Source: Flavobacterium geliluteum
GTDB lineage: Bacteria > Bacteroidota > Bacteroidia > Flavobacteriales > Flavobacteriaceae
Direction: 5' to 3'
Assembly (NCBI RefSeq): GCF_017948595.1
Contig: NZ_JAGFBV010000001.1
Location: forward strand, 124,001-188,000
Length of the DNA: 64,000 nucleotides
A program made the translations under genes and the position numbers. The notes beneath the pieces are model-generated. The model was not told the origin of the DNA. It saw nothing but the letters and a program-made list of their open reading frames with translations, and did not search any database. The stretch's first letter is position 1. Each line of letters begins with the position of its first letter. Below are positions 8,099 through 17,022 of this stretch, piece after piece.

Positions 8099-8683
8099 AT
8101 GGAAGATAATTCGCTTGAAAAAAAGTTTAATGCATTTATTATTGCAGTTTCAATTTTGATACCAGCTGTAGTAGGTGTTTTGTTTACGGTAAAACTAAAA
8201 GATTTTGGTATTCAGGTCGAGCCATTATCATTTTTGCCGCCAATCTATGCCGCTACAAATGGTTTAACTGCCATTGTTTTAGTGGGGGCAGTAATGGTAA
8301 TCAAAAGAGGAAACCGTCAATTGCACGAGAGACTTATGACCTTTGCAATTGCGCTTTCGGTTGCTTTTTTGGTTATGTATGTCGCATATCACATGACAGC
8401 AGATTCGACTAAGTTTGGAGATTTGAATCATGACGGAATTCTTGATCAAATGGAAACAGGAGAAATAGGAAGCATTCGCTACGTTTATTTCTTTATTTTA
8501 ATCACCCATATCATATTGTCTGTTGCAATCATTCCTTTAGTTTTGATAACGTATGTAAGAGCCTTGGCACAACGATTTGACAGACATAAAAAAATAGCCA
8601 AAGTTACATTTCCACTGTGGTTGTATGTAGCAGTAACGGGCGTTGTGGTATACTTAATGATTTCTCCTTATTATGCGAACTAA
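8099..8683 (+). CDS. DUF420 family membrane protein (probable oxidase assembly factor)
   Basis: A 194-residue protein with five predicted membrane segments. The stretches PPIYAATNGLTAIVLVGA, RGNRQLHERLMTFAIALS and FLVMYVAYH match the DUF420 family, whose members (for example CtaM in Firmicutes) are needed for heme-copper oxidase maturation. It starts one base after the Sco stop and overlaps the next gene by 11 bases, so the three are tightly coupled. The loop at about residues 97-125 (DLNHDGILDQMETG) looks like an EF-hand-type calcium-binding loop, which is unusual; I do not know whether it binds metal. Confidence 0.85.
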   Translation: MEDNSLEKKFNAFIIAVSILIPAVVGVLFTVKLKDFGIQVEPLSFLPPIYAATNGLTAIVLVGAVMVIKRGNRQLHERLMTFAIALSVAFLVMYVAYHMTADSTKFGDLNHDGILDQMETGEIGSIRYVYFFILITHIILSVAIIPLVLITYVRALAQRFDRHKKIAKVTFPLWLYVAVTGVVVYLMISPYYAN

Positions 8684-8942
8684 AAATAAAAACAGGTTTC
8701 AGGGTTTAAATTTCAAGTTTCAAAAGTTGTTTTTTGGAGTTTGTATTTTCCTTATCGGAGTTTCATCAAATGCGCAGTGTGCGATGTGTCGTGCCTCACT
8801 CGCAGGTGATTCTAATGTGAAGAAAGCAGAAGCAGTCAATGACGGAATTTTGTATCTGATGGTGATTCCGTATTTGCTTGTGGCAATTATTGGAGTATTG
8901 ATTTATAGAATGTATCAATCAAAAAAGAAAAAAGTCGAATAA
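8673..8942 (+). CDS. Small CxxC membrane protein of the oxidase assembly cluster
   Basis: An 89-residue protein of unknown function. It has a signal-like hydrophobic segment (about residues 19-33), then CAMCRASLAGDSN with a CxxC pair, then a second membrane segment (about 58-80) and a basic tail. The ATG at 8673 overlaps the end of the DUF420 gene by 11 bases, which shows coupling. The CxxC just after the first segment, presumably on the periplasmic side, next to Sco, suggests metal or thiol handling during oxidase assembly, but that is inference. Its stop codon lies within a perfect palindrome shared with the convergent gene. Confidence 0.7.
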   Translation: MRTKNKNRFQGLNFKFQKLFFGVCIFLIGVSSNAQCAMCRASLAGDSNVKKAEAVNDGILYLMVIPYLLVAIIGVLIYRMYQSKKKKVE

Positions 8943-8957
8943 ATTTATTCGACTTTT
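8930..8957. terminator. Bidirectional terminator formed by a perfect 28-bp palindrome
   Basis: Bases 8930-8943 (AAAAGTCGAATAAA) are followed by their exact reverse complement at 8944-8957. The palindrome contains the stop codons of both convergent genes (8940-8942 on plus, 8945-8947 on minus). A-rich flanks give U-runs in both directions, so it can end both transcripts. Confidence 0.8.
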
Positions 8958-9532
8958 CTTTTAAATAATTGTTTTAGTTTTTCGGTAACGAAATAATATA
9001 TTCCAACAAATAAAAGGAATGTTATTATTTTACAAAACACAGCAAGAACGAAATTTGATGGATAAATATCCAAATCATGATACATAGTCCAAGAGCTTGG
9101 AAGATAATCACGATGAAGCGATGTTATTAATATTACAAATCTTTCGATTGAAATGATAAGCATAAAGCTGAATAAAATCCGTAAGAAAATATTTTTGCAG
9201 ATTCTTTTTATTCTTAATAATTGGGTTATTAATAACCATAAAATCGGCTGCATCCAAATTCCGAACCAATACTTTCCAAACATTCTGTTTAGCATACTGT
9301 TCTGTTCCTCGGTGTTGCTTTCAGCATAAAAAACAAATAATCCTATAATCCATACTATAAAATAAACAGCGCCAACAAAAGAGATAAATTTTGTCGCTTC
9401 ATTATCTATTTTATATAAAACAACATTTTTTATAAATATGGATAAGAGTAAAAAAAGCAGAGTATAGAGACCAAACGCTGTAAAAAAATCAACCGTTATT
9501 ATCTGAAGCAAAAGCAGTATGTTTTCTTTCAT
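8945..9532 (-). CDS. Hypothetical membrane protein
   Basis: A 195-residue hydrophobic protein with about five membrane segments: roughly residues 8-35, 48-68, 93-106, 115-135 and 158-180. I do not recognise a family. The C-terminus (KLKQLFKRKVE) is basic, so it probably faces the cytoplasm. The start ATG at 9532 lies 8 bases after the stop of the DUF4403 gene on the same strand, so the two may be co-transcribed. Its last codons form one half of the shared terminator palindrome. Confidence 0.6.
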   Translation of the reverse strand: MKENILLLLQIITVDFFTAFGLYTLLFLLLSIFIKNVVLYKIDNEATKFISFVGAVYFIVWIIGLFVFYAESNTEEQNSMLNRMFGKYWFGIWMQPILWLLITQLLRIKRICKNIFLRILFSFMLIISIERFVILITSLHRDYLPSSWTMYHDLDIYPSNFVLAVFCKIITFLLFVGIYYFVTEKLKQLFKRKVE

Positions 9533-9540
9533 TTAAATTT

Positions 9541-10950
9541 TTATTTCAATCCATCAACAGACACATTTACAGTTCCATTTATTTTGATGAAAGCAATAAT
9601 GGCCTGATTAGTCAGTTGAATTTTGTCGAAAACAATATCTTCCATTTTTCCATTTACAAAAACACCTGGCAATGGCGAGTAGTTTTTGAGGTAACTTACC
9701 ATACTTTTTTTACCTTCTTCCAAATTCGGCTGAATAGAATAACGACAGCTTTCTTCCATTTTTTTAATAATGTAGCCTTGAGCCAGCCAGCTTGCGGTAC
9801 GTTGTAGTTTGCTTTTAGTGTCTAAAACATAATCTAATTTGTCAAAATAAATTTCTTTTGTTTTAGGATTGTACTGAGGAAATCCTGTTAGATAAATAGT
9901 GCCGTTTACCGTTCCGAGCAAATCTAGTGCAATAATCATTTTGCTGTCTTTGTGCCAGATCGCCACGTTTTGTACCGTTACTTTTTTGCTTCCGGAGCCA
10001 AATACTTGTCCCGAAAAATTTTGAGTCATGATTTTTGAGGCATCTGCGTAAGTTGATATAGCGGCAATGTTTGCTGCTATCTGATTCGGAATTTTATCAA
10101 TTGGTTTTAGTGCTATTTTATGCGCATTAAACTTAGACTCGGGTTGTTTGCCAACGATGGTTTCCATGTTACATTTCATTCCCATATCCAGAAGAAACAG
10201 GTCGTTTTTTAGTTTTGCAGTGGTCGAGTAAACCTCGATCGGTGTAATTCGCAGCCAGGTTTCAAAAGTGTCATTCATTTTAAAAGGCGTACAAATTTTT
10301 TCTAAAGCCGATAAAACATTCGGCTTAAAATCCATTGATTTTTCAATAGCATCATCAATTTGTTTTTCAATTTTCGATTTAAAAATAGAAATAGCAGGAT
10401 TTACTAAATAGGTAATGGGCATGTTTTTTCCAAAGATGGTCATCGTCGGGCTTTCATTCCAATCTAAAGATTTAAACTCGGTTTTGGTGTTCAGTTTCCA
10501 GTTGGTAAGGGCTACTTCGCTCGAAAGCGTTATTACTCCGTTAAGGTTAAATTCGCGAGTATCATAAAGGGCTATACCCATTTTTTTGGTACCAATTCTA
10601 TATTTTATATTGGCTTTAAGCGGCAGAATAGTTTTTATTTTTTTATTTGGATTAGCGGGGTCATTTTCTATTTTGATGGGTGCCAATTTCCAAATTTTTA
10701 TTTCGATATCATCGTCTTCTATATTTTTATCTTCATAAATTAATCCGTTTAGGATGGTATTGGTTTGGTTTTCAATGTCTTTTAGTTTTACGGTGATAGG
10801 CAAATTGATAAAAGACGGATTACTGTCATAAATTAAAGGGCTTGCATCATCTGGTTCCGGTTTTAAAGTTGCAATTTTTTGAGAGCCGGAACAGCCTGTA
10901 AGTATTACAAAGGCTAGTGAGATAGATAAAAATGAAAAATATTTTAGCAT
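9541..10950 (-). CDS. DUF4403 family lipoprotein
   Basis: A 469-residue predicted lipoprotein: the signal sequence ends in LTGCSG, giving a lipobox cysteine near residue 20. The body is mostly beta-strand and matches my recollection of DUF4403 in the opening SFINLPITVKLKDIENQTN segment and in a repeated pattern through the protein. No enzymatic motif is visible. It is probably attached to the outer membrane facing the periplasm. A candidate promoter lies 20 bases upstream. The family assignment is from memory of the N-terminal pattern and is good but not certain. Confidence 0.75.
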   Translation of the reverse strand: MLKYFSFLSISLAFVILTGCSGSQKIATLKPEPDDASPLIYDSNPSFINLPITVKLKDIENQTNTILNGLIYEDKNIEDDDIEIKIWKLAPIKIENDPANPNKKIKTILPLKANIKYRIGTKKMGIALYDTREFNLNGVITLSSEVALTNWKLNTKTEFKSLDWNESPTMTIFGKNMPITYLVNPAISIFKSKIEKQIDDAIEKSMDFKPNVLSALEKICTPFKMNDTFETWLRITPIEVYSTTAKLKNDLFLLDMGMKCNMETIVGKQPESKFNAHKIALKPIDKIPNQIAANIAAISTYADASKIMTQNFSGQVFGSGSKKVTVQNVAIWHKDSKMIIALDLLGTVNGTIYLTGFPQYNPKTKEIYFDKLDYVLDTKSKLQRTASWLAQGYIIKKMEESCRYSIQPNLEEGKKSMVSYLKNYSPLPGVFVNGKMEDIVFDKIQLTNQAIIAFIKINGTVNVSVDGLK

Positions 10951-10970
10951 TTTATTTTTTTTAGATCAGC

Positions 10971-10978
10971 CAAAATTA
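10971..10978 (-). promoter_or_regulatory. Candidate -7 element for the DUF4403 gene
   Basis: On the minus strand this reads TAATTTTG (TAnnTTTG), 20 bases upstream of the ATG at 10950. The rest of the 172-base divergent region up to 11122 is AT-rich and presumably carries the promoter of the efflux operon too, but I see no clear second motif. Confidence 0.4.
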
Positions 10979-11122
10979 ATAAAATTAATAGATCTTCTAC
11001 ATAAAGTGTAACATTTTGGCAAAGTAGTAGTCTTATTGTTAAAGGTTTCAAAACTATTAACGTTTTGTTATCATATTTTTCTTAATTAAAATGTTATTAT
11101 TGTTCCAAAATTTAACAATACC

Positions 11123-11824
11123 ATGATCGAAATCAAAGACTTGCACAAATCCTATAAAATGGGTAGTTCAGAATTACATGTGTTAAAAGGCATTAATTTT
11201 AATATCGAAGAAGGCGAATTAGTAGCTATCATGGGATCATCAGGATCTGGTAAGTCTACGCTTCTTAATATTTTAGGAATTTTGGACGAAGCTGATTCCG
11301 GTAGTTATATTTTGGATAATACTCCCATTAAAAAATTAAACGAAACTATCGCTTCAAAATACAGAAATAAGTTTTTAGGATTTGTTTTTCAATCTTTCAA
11401 TTTAATAAATTATAAAACCGCACTCGATAACGTTGCCATGCCTTTGTATTATCAAGGTGTAAAAAGAAAAGAGCGTTATGAGATTGCGATGAGATATCTT
11501 GAAAAAGTAGGTTTAGGTTCGCATTCGCACCATTTGCCAAACGAGCTTTCCGGGGGACAAAAACAGCGTGTAGCCATTGCCAGAGCTTTGGCTTCTAATC
11601 CGAAAGTTTTATTGGCCGATGAACCTACAGGAGCTTTGGATACTAAAACTTCGTACGAAGTTATGGAGCTTATACAAGGAATTAATGACGAAGGAAAAAC
11701 TATTTTGATTGTAACACACGAGCCTGATATTGCTGCAATGTGCAAAAGAAACGTAGTCTTAAAAGACGGACTAATCATTGATGATAAAAAGGTAGAACAA
11801 GTTAGAGCTTCAGCTTATGTTTAA
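11123..11824 (+). CDS. MacB/LolD-type ABC transporter ATPase
   Basis: A 233-residue ATP-binding subunit. It has Walker A GSSGSGKST (about residues 38-46), a Q-loop in FVFQSFNL, the signature LSGGQKQRVAIARAL, Walker B VLLADEPTGALD and the H-loop in VTHEPD. The type matches the LolD/MacB/FtsE branch that pairs with FtsX-like permeases. The stop overlaps the first permease gene by 8 bases. With the following genes it should power an export system that reaches the outer membrane through TolC. The substrate cannot be read from the sequence. Confidence 0.93.
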   Translation: MIEIKDLHKSYKMGSSELHVLKGINFNIEEGELVAIMGSSGSGKSTLLNILGILDEADSGSYILDNTPIKKLNETIASKYRNKFLGFVFQSFNLINYKTALDNVAMPLYYQGVKRKERYEIAMRYLEKVGLGSHSHHLPNELSGGQKQRVAIARALASNPKVLLADEPTGALDTKTSYEVMELIQGINDEGKTILIVTHEPDIAAMCKRNVVLKDGLIIDDKKVEQVRASAYV

Positions 11825-13061
11825 TATCGAGCGATGGCATGAAATCTTTGAGGCAATTGCCAAAAATAAGTTGAGAACTTTCTTGACAGGGATTTCTGTA
11901 GCTTCCGGAATTTTTATTTTGGTGATTTTACTGGGAGCAGGAAAAGGACTTCAGAACGGAATTGAAAAACAATTTGAAAATGACGCCGAAGGAATTATCG
12001 AAATTTGGTCAAACACTACTACAAAAGAATATAAAGGACTAAATCCCGGGAGGATAATTCAGTTTAGAAATAGTGATTATGAACTTCCTGTAAAGAAATT
12101 CGATGAACAGATTGACAGAAAATCGTCTACTAATATTACTTGGGGAGCCAGTGTTACCTACGGAAAAGAAGCGGGAAGTTATCAATATCGCGGTATAAGT
12201 CCTGATTATTTGTCTATAGAAAACGGAACCATTATCGAGGGCAGATTTATTAACGATAATGACTTAAAAAATAATGAAAAGGTTGTCGCAATTGGCTTAA
12301 AAGTGAAGCAGGATTTATTTAAAGACGGAAAAGCTATTGGAAAAGAACTTTTGGTAAATGGTATTAATTTTAAAGTAGTCGGTGTTTTTACAGATCCTTC
12401 GGGAGAAAGAGAAGAAACCCGATTGTATATGCCCGTAACGACCATTCAGCGTGCTTTTGGGGCAGGTGATAAGATAAACGGAATGATGTTCGTTCTGAAT
12501 AAAAAAGCAAATTATGACGAAGCTTTGGCGCAATCTAAGAATTTTACAAATAATGTAAAAGAGCTTCTAAAAAGTAAAAATATTATTGCACCTAATGATG
12601 ATAGTGCGATTGGAGTTTATAATTCTGTAGAAGATGCCAAACAATTTTATGATTTGAATCTTTACATTAGATTGTTTTTCTGGTGGGTAGGGATTTGTAC
12701 CATCATTGCCGGAGTGGTTGGTGTGAGTAACATTATGCTCATTATTGTAAAAGAAAGAACTAAAGAAATTGGCATTAGAAAAGCATTGGGAGCATCTCCC
12801 GTTTCTATCATCGGAATGATATTGCATGAGTCAATTTTTATCACTACCATTGCTGGTTTTGTGGGTCTTCTGGCCAGTTTATTGTTATTAGAATTCGTAG
12901 GTCCTATGGTGCAGAGCGAATTTTTTAGAAATCCTGAAGTCGATTTTAGCGTAGCACTTACAACGCTGGTTTTACTCGTTTTTGCAGGAGCTATGGCGGG
13001 ATTTTTCCCTGCCTACAGAGCAGCCAAAATAAAACCTATTGTAGCACTTAGAGACGAATAA
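11817..13061 (+). CDS. MacB-type ABC transporter permease 1
   Basis: A 414-residue permease with the MacB/FtsX plan: one membrane segment near residues 19-40, a large periplasmic domain (about 50-270), then three segments in the C-terminal third. The motif IMLIIVKERTKEIGIRKALGA is the coupling-helix signature of the family. The gene overlaps the ATPase by 8 bases and is followed after 2 bases by a second, similar permease. The two probably form a heterodimer, since only one ATPase is present. Confidence 0.9.
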   Translation: MFNIERWHEIFEAIAKNKLRTFLTGISVASGIFILVILLGAGKGLQNGIEKQFENDAEGIIEIWSNTTTKEYKGLNPGRIIQFRNSDYELPVKKFDEQIDRKSSTNITWGASVTYGKEAGSYQYRGISPDYLSIENGTIIEGRFINDNDLKNNEKVVAIGLKVKQDLFKDGKAIGKELLVNGINFKVVGVFTDPSGEREETRLYMPVTTIQRAFGAGDKINGMMFVLNKKANYDEALAQSKNFTNNVKELLKSKNIIAPNDDSAIGVYNSVEDAKQFYDLNLYIRLFFWWVGICTIIAGVVGVSNIMLIIVKERTKEIGIRKALGASPVSIIGMILHESIFITTIAGFVGLLASLLLLEFVGPMVQSEFFRNPEVDFSVALTTLVLLVFAGAMAGFFPAYRAAKIKPIVALRDE

Positions 13062-13063
13062 TT

Positions 13064-14329
13064 ATGTTTAAAAAAGATAATTGGGATGAGATTTTACAGG
13101 CTTTAACGGCCAATGTTTTTAGAACTGTATTAACTGCATTTGGTGTGTTTTGGGGCATATTTATTCTGGTGATTTTGCTCGCTGCAGGAAAAGGTCTTGA
13201 AAATGGTGTAAAAAAAGGTTTTGATGGCATCGCAACCAATACCATGTTTATGTGGAGCCAAACTACCTCAAAAGCCTATAAAGGTTTGCCAAAAACCCGT
13301 CGTTATGAGTTTAGAAACAGTGATGTAGCAGCATTAAAAGCAGCTTTGCCGGATTTATTATATGTTTCGCCACGAAATCAATTAGGAGATTTTAATGGTA
13401 CTAACAATGTGGTTCGTGGCACAAAAACAGCCGCATTTACGGTATATGGTGATTATCCTGAGCTGATAAAGCAGCAACCAATGGATATTATAAAAGGACG
13501 TTTTGTTAATCAGCAAGATATTCTTGACAGGAGAAAAGTTGCTGTGATAGGAAAAGGAGTGATCGCAGAGCTTTATGGAAAAGAAGAAGAAGCGGTAGGG
13601 ACTTATGTAAAAATCAACGGAATCAATTTTATGGTGGTTGGTGTTTACAATTCTAAGCAACAAGGCGGAAATGCAGAGCAAGAACAAAAAAATATCTTTA
13701 TTCCGTTTACCACTTTTCAGCAAGCTTTTAATTTTGGAGATAAAGTGGGTTGGATGGCGCTGACTGCAAAAGACGAAAAATCCATAACCGAATTAAAACC
13801 TAAAATTTTAGAATTAATAAAAGCGCTTCATTCGATCAATCCAAAAGATGATAGAGCGGTAGGGAACTTTGATTTGTACGAACAGTTTAATAAAGTGCAA
13901 AGTTTGTTTAATATTCTAAAAATCATTGCTTACTTTGTAGGAACATTAGTATTGATTTCGGGAGTAATCGGAATTTCTAATATTATGCTTATTGTAGTCA
14001 AAGAACGTACTAAAGAAATAGGAATACGAAGAGCTTTAGGAGCTACACCGGGAGCAATTAGAGGGCAAATATTATCAGAATCTATATTTTTAACCATTAT
14101 TTCGGGCATGTTGGGTATTGCCGTTGCCACGGGAATTATTGCTATTTTAAATATGGTTCTGGATTCGATGCCCCCCAATAGCAATACCATGTTTGCCAAC
14201 CCAAGTGTAGATTTGGGAGTTGTATTTGTGGCATTACTTATTTTAGTGGGTTCGGGTTTGCTGGCAGGATTCATTCCTGCGCAAACGGCCATCAATGTGA
14301 AGCCCGTTGACGCTTTACGTACAGAATAA
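13064..14329 (+). CDS. MacB-type ABC transporter permease 2
   Basis: A 421-residue paralogue of the preceding permease, with the same plan and nearly the same signature (IMLIVVKERTKEIGIRRALGA). Both open with a DNWDEILQAL/ERWHEIFEAI-type amphipathic start, then a first segment and an AAGKGLENGVKKGFDG-type stretch, which points to tandem duplication. It begins 2 bases after permease 1. The periplasmic domains have diverged more than the membrane parts, as expected if they bind different adaptor or substrate faces. Confidence 0.9.
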   Translation: MFKKDNWDEILQALTANVFRTVLTAFGVFWGIFILVILLAAGKGLENGVKKGFDGIATNTMFMWSQTTSKAYKGLPKTRRYEFRNSDVAALKAALPDLLYVSPRNQLGDFNGTNNVVRGTKTAAFTVYGDYPELIKQQPMDIIKGRFVNQQDILDRRKVAVIGKGVIAELYGKEEEAVGTYVKINGINFMVVGVYNSKQQGGNAEQEQKNIFIPFTTFQQAFNFGDKVGWMALTAKDEKSITELKPKILELIKALHSINPKDDRAVGNFDLYEQFNKVQSLFNILKIIAYFVGTLVLISGVIGISNIMLIVVKERTKEIGIRRALGATPGAIRGQILSESIFLTIISGMLGIAVATGIIAILNMVLDSMPPNSNTMFANPSVDLGVVFVALLILVGSGLLAGFIPAQTAINVKPVDALRTE

Positions 14330-14367
14330 ATTATCAATCAAAAATAATCGATTAAACCAAAAACAAA

Positions 14368-15486
14368 ATGAAAAAAGGAATAACTGTAACCATTTTAATT
14401 TTTATCGCTATAGTTTTTATTGGCGCACTATATTATTTGTACGCCAAAAATCAAGAGTCACCAATTGTATATAAAACTGAAAAAGCAGAAATTAAAACGA
14501 TTGTAAAAAATACTATTGCTACTGGTAATATTCAACCTGATGAAGAAGTCCTAATCAAACCAAATATTTCAGGAATTATTGAGCAAGTATACATTAAAGC
14601 GGGCGAGAAAATCAAGGCTGGCGATATGATAGCAAAAATTAGAGTCGTTGCCAATGTATCCAATGTAAGTACTACACAAAATCAAGTACAAACCGCAAAA
14701 ATTGCTTTAGACAATCAGGAAAAAATTTATAAAAGACAAAAAACATTGTTTGATAAAGATGTTATTTCTGCCAATGATTTTGATGCGGCACAATTGGCTT
14801 ACACACAAGCCAAACAAAATTATTTAGCAGCCAAACAAAGTTTAGATATCGTAAAAACTGGTACAACCTCTTCTTTAGGAAGTTATGCCAATACTTTGAT
14901 TCGTTCTACTGTAAACGGGATGGTTCTGGATGTTCCTGTAAAGGTTGGTAATCAGGTGATCGAAAGTAATAATTTTAATGAAGGTACTACCATTGCTAGT
15001 GTTGCAGATGTAGGTCGAATGATTTTTGTTGGAAAAATTGATGAATCTGAAGTCGGGAAAATCAAGGAAAAAATGCCTATCGAAATTACCGTTGGTGCTA
15101 TCGAAAACAAAAAATTTGTTGCTGTTTTGACATATATTGCTCCAAAAGGCGTTACAGAAAACGGAGCCATTCAATTTGAAATTAAAGCTTCTTTAGAGAA
15201 TAGAGATGCCACTTTTATCAGGGCGGGATTAAGTGCAAATGCTTCTATTATTTTAGAAAGAGCAGACAAAGTTTTAGCAATAAAAGAATCATTGGTACAG
15301 TTTGATAAAAAAACTCAAAAACCTTATGTAGAAGTTGAAACGGCTCCACAGAAATTTCAGAGAAAAGATTTAGTGCTGGGAGTTAGCGATGGAATTTACG
15401 TTCAGGTTAAAAGCGGAATCAAGGCTTCGGATAAAATTAAAATCTGGAATCAGGGATTGATAAACGAAGGCGAAGAGAAGAAATAA
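14368..15486 (+). CDS. Periplasmic adaptor (HlyD/MacA-like membrane fusion protein) 1
   Basis: A 372-residue membrane fusion protein with an N-terminal anchor (about residues 5-23). A split biotinyl-lipoyl-like domain (IIEQVYIKAGEKIKAGDMIAKI and STVNGMVLDVPVKVGNQV) flanks a coiled-coil hairpin of about residues 108-165 (YKRQKTLFDKDVISANDFD), and beta-barrel domains follow. Such adaptors join the inner-membrane transporter to TolC. It lies 38 bases after permease 2 and before the TolC gene. A second adaptor gene follows TolC, so the operon encodes two. Confidence 0.88.
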   Translation: MKKGITVTILIFIAIVFIGALYYLYAKNQESPIVYKTEKAEIKTIVKNTIATGNIQPDEEVLIKPNISGIIEQVYIKAGEKIKAGDMIAKIRVVANVSNVSTTQNQVQTAKIALDNQEKIYKRQKTLFDKDVISANDFDAAQLAYTQAKQNYLAAKQSLDIVKTGTTSSLGSYANTLIRSTVNGMVLDVPVKVGNQVIESNNFNEGTTIASVADVGRMIFVGKIDESEVGKIKEKMPIEITVGAIENKKFVAVLTYIAPKGVTENGAIQFEIKASLENRDATFIRAGLSANASIILERADKVLAIKESLVQFDKKTQKPYVEVETAPQKFQRKDLVLGVSDGIYVQVKSGIKASDKIKIWNQGLINEGEEKK

Positions 15487-15564
15487 TTGGTTTGTAAAAG
15501 AGTTTTTGGTTTAAAAAATGTTAAATTTGTGTGGTATCTTTTACTGCGCTTTCATTCAAAATAT

Positions 15565-17016
15565 ATGAAAATAAATAAATATAATAGTCTTGTTTTTGCC
15601 CTGTTATTTGGGTTTGGATTATCGAGTCAGGCACAAACAAAACAGTGGACTTTAGAGGAATGTGTACGATATGCGATGGATAATAATATCACGATTAAAC
15701 AATCGGAATTGGATATTAAAAATTCGACAATTGATAAAAAAGATGCTTTTGGTAATTATTTGCCATCTGTTAATGGTAACGCTTCTCACTCCTGGAATGT
15801 TGGTTTGAACCAGAATATTACAACAGGTTTACTTGAAAATCAAACTACACAGTATTCTTCGGTAGGTCTTAGTGCTAATGTTGATATTTACAAAGGTTTG
15901 CAAATTCAGAACACTTATCGAAGAGCAAAACTTTCTATTATAGCTTCGCAATACCAATTAGTAAAAATGCAGGAAGATATTGCTTTGAATGTGGCGAATG
16001 CTTTTTTGGAAATTCTTTTCAATAAAGAAAATTTAAAAGTAAGAAAAGAACAACTTTCTATTGATGAAAAAAGATTTGCCCGTTCGGAAGAAATGGTAAA
16101 TGCCGGAACTATTCCGCGTGGCGATTTATTCGATTTAAAAGCAACAGTTGCAACAGACAAGCAAAATATTATAGTTGCAGAAAATAGTCTGCTGATCTCT
16201 AAGTTAAGTTTGGCACAGTTGCTGCAACTTAAGGATTTTTTGGATTTTGATGTAATTGATGATACCAATGCAAAAGACGAAAATAATATTTTGGCGCAAA
16301 ATCCGGTAGACATTTACAACAAGGCCAAAGAAATCAGAACCGACTTAAAAATAGCACAAACGAATCTCGAAATTGCGCAAAAAAATGTTGTTATTGCCCG
16401 AGGAGCTTATCAGCCTACTTTGAGTGCTTTTTATAATTTTAACACCAGAGCAAGTTACTCTGATATAGTAACGGGTACGACGATTAACACACAAAATCCA
16501 ACGTCACAAATTGGTTTTGTAGACGGTACCAATCAGACAGTTTTAACGAATAATTTTTCTCCGGTTTTAGGAAGTCCTGACGGAATTTTAGACCAATTTA
16601 GTAATAACAAAGGGCAATCATTTGGTTTTCAGCTTTCTGTGCCAATTTTTAATGGATTTTCAGTTCGAAATAATGTAGAGCGTTCTAAAGTAAGTTTAGA
16701 GAAATCTAAAATAGAATTAGAACAAAAAAGTTTAGATTTGCAACGTAATGTATACACGGCTTTTACAGATGCAAAAGGAGCGTTAAATACTTACGAATCA
16801 TCAGTTGTAACTCTAGAAGCAAGGCAACAGGCCTACAATTATGCTAAAGAAAAATACGATGTAGGTTTGATGAATTCGTTTGATTTTACACAAGCACAAA
16901 CATTGCTGACAAATGCGCAATCAGATGTTATAAGAACCAAATACGATTATATTTTTAAAATTAAAATACTCGAATTCTACTTCGGAATTCCAATTGTACC
17001 TATTATCACAAAATAA
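15565..17016 (+). CDS. TolC-family outer-membrane efflux protein
   Basis: A 483-residue exported protein with a signal peptide ending LSSQAQ. It contains the duplicated coiled-coil repeats of TolC proteins, including WTLEECVRYAMDNN at the N-terminus and the two helical hairpins around residues 120-220 and 360-450. It forms the outer-membrane channel of the tripartite exporter. I chose the ATG at 15565 (MKINKYNSLVF), which gives a clean signal peptide; a longer frame opens at a TTG at 15487 but adds a non-signal N-terminus. The spacing of 78 bases after adaptor 1 and 6 bases before adaptor 2 supports one operon. Confidence 0.9.
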   Translation: MKINKYNSLVFALLFGFGLSSQAQTKQWTLEECVRYAMDNNITIKQSELDIKNSTIDKKDAFGNYLPSVNGNASHSWNVGLNQNITTGLLENQTTQYSSVGLSANVDIYKGLQIQNTYRRAKLSIIASQYQLVKMQEDIALNVANAFLEILFNKENLKVRKEQLSIDEKRFARSEEMVNAGTIPRGDLFDLKATVATDKQNIIVAENSLLISKLSLAQLLQLKDFLDFDVIDDTNAKDENNILAQNPVDIYNKAKEIRTDLKIAQTNLEIAQKNVVIARGAYQPTLSAFYNFNTRASYSDIVTGTTINTQNPTSQIGFVDGTNQTVLTNNFSPVLGSPDGILDQFSNNKGQSFGFQLSVPIFNGFSVRNNVERSKVSLEKSKIELEQKSLDLQRNVYTAFTDAKGALNTYESSVVTLEARQQAYNYAKEKYDVGLMNSFDFTQAQTLLTNAQSDVIRTKYDYIFKIKILEFYFGIPIVPIITK

Positions 17017-17022
17017 TTTATT

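Noticed and set aside
15487..15564. Extended N-terminus of the TolC-type gene
   Set aside because: The extension begins with TTG, does not look like a signal peptide, and the ATG at 15565 gives a clean one.
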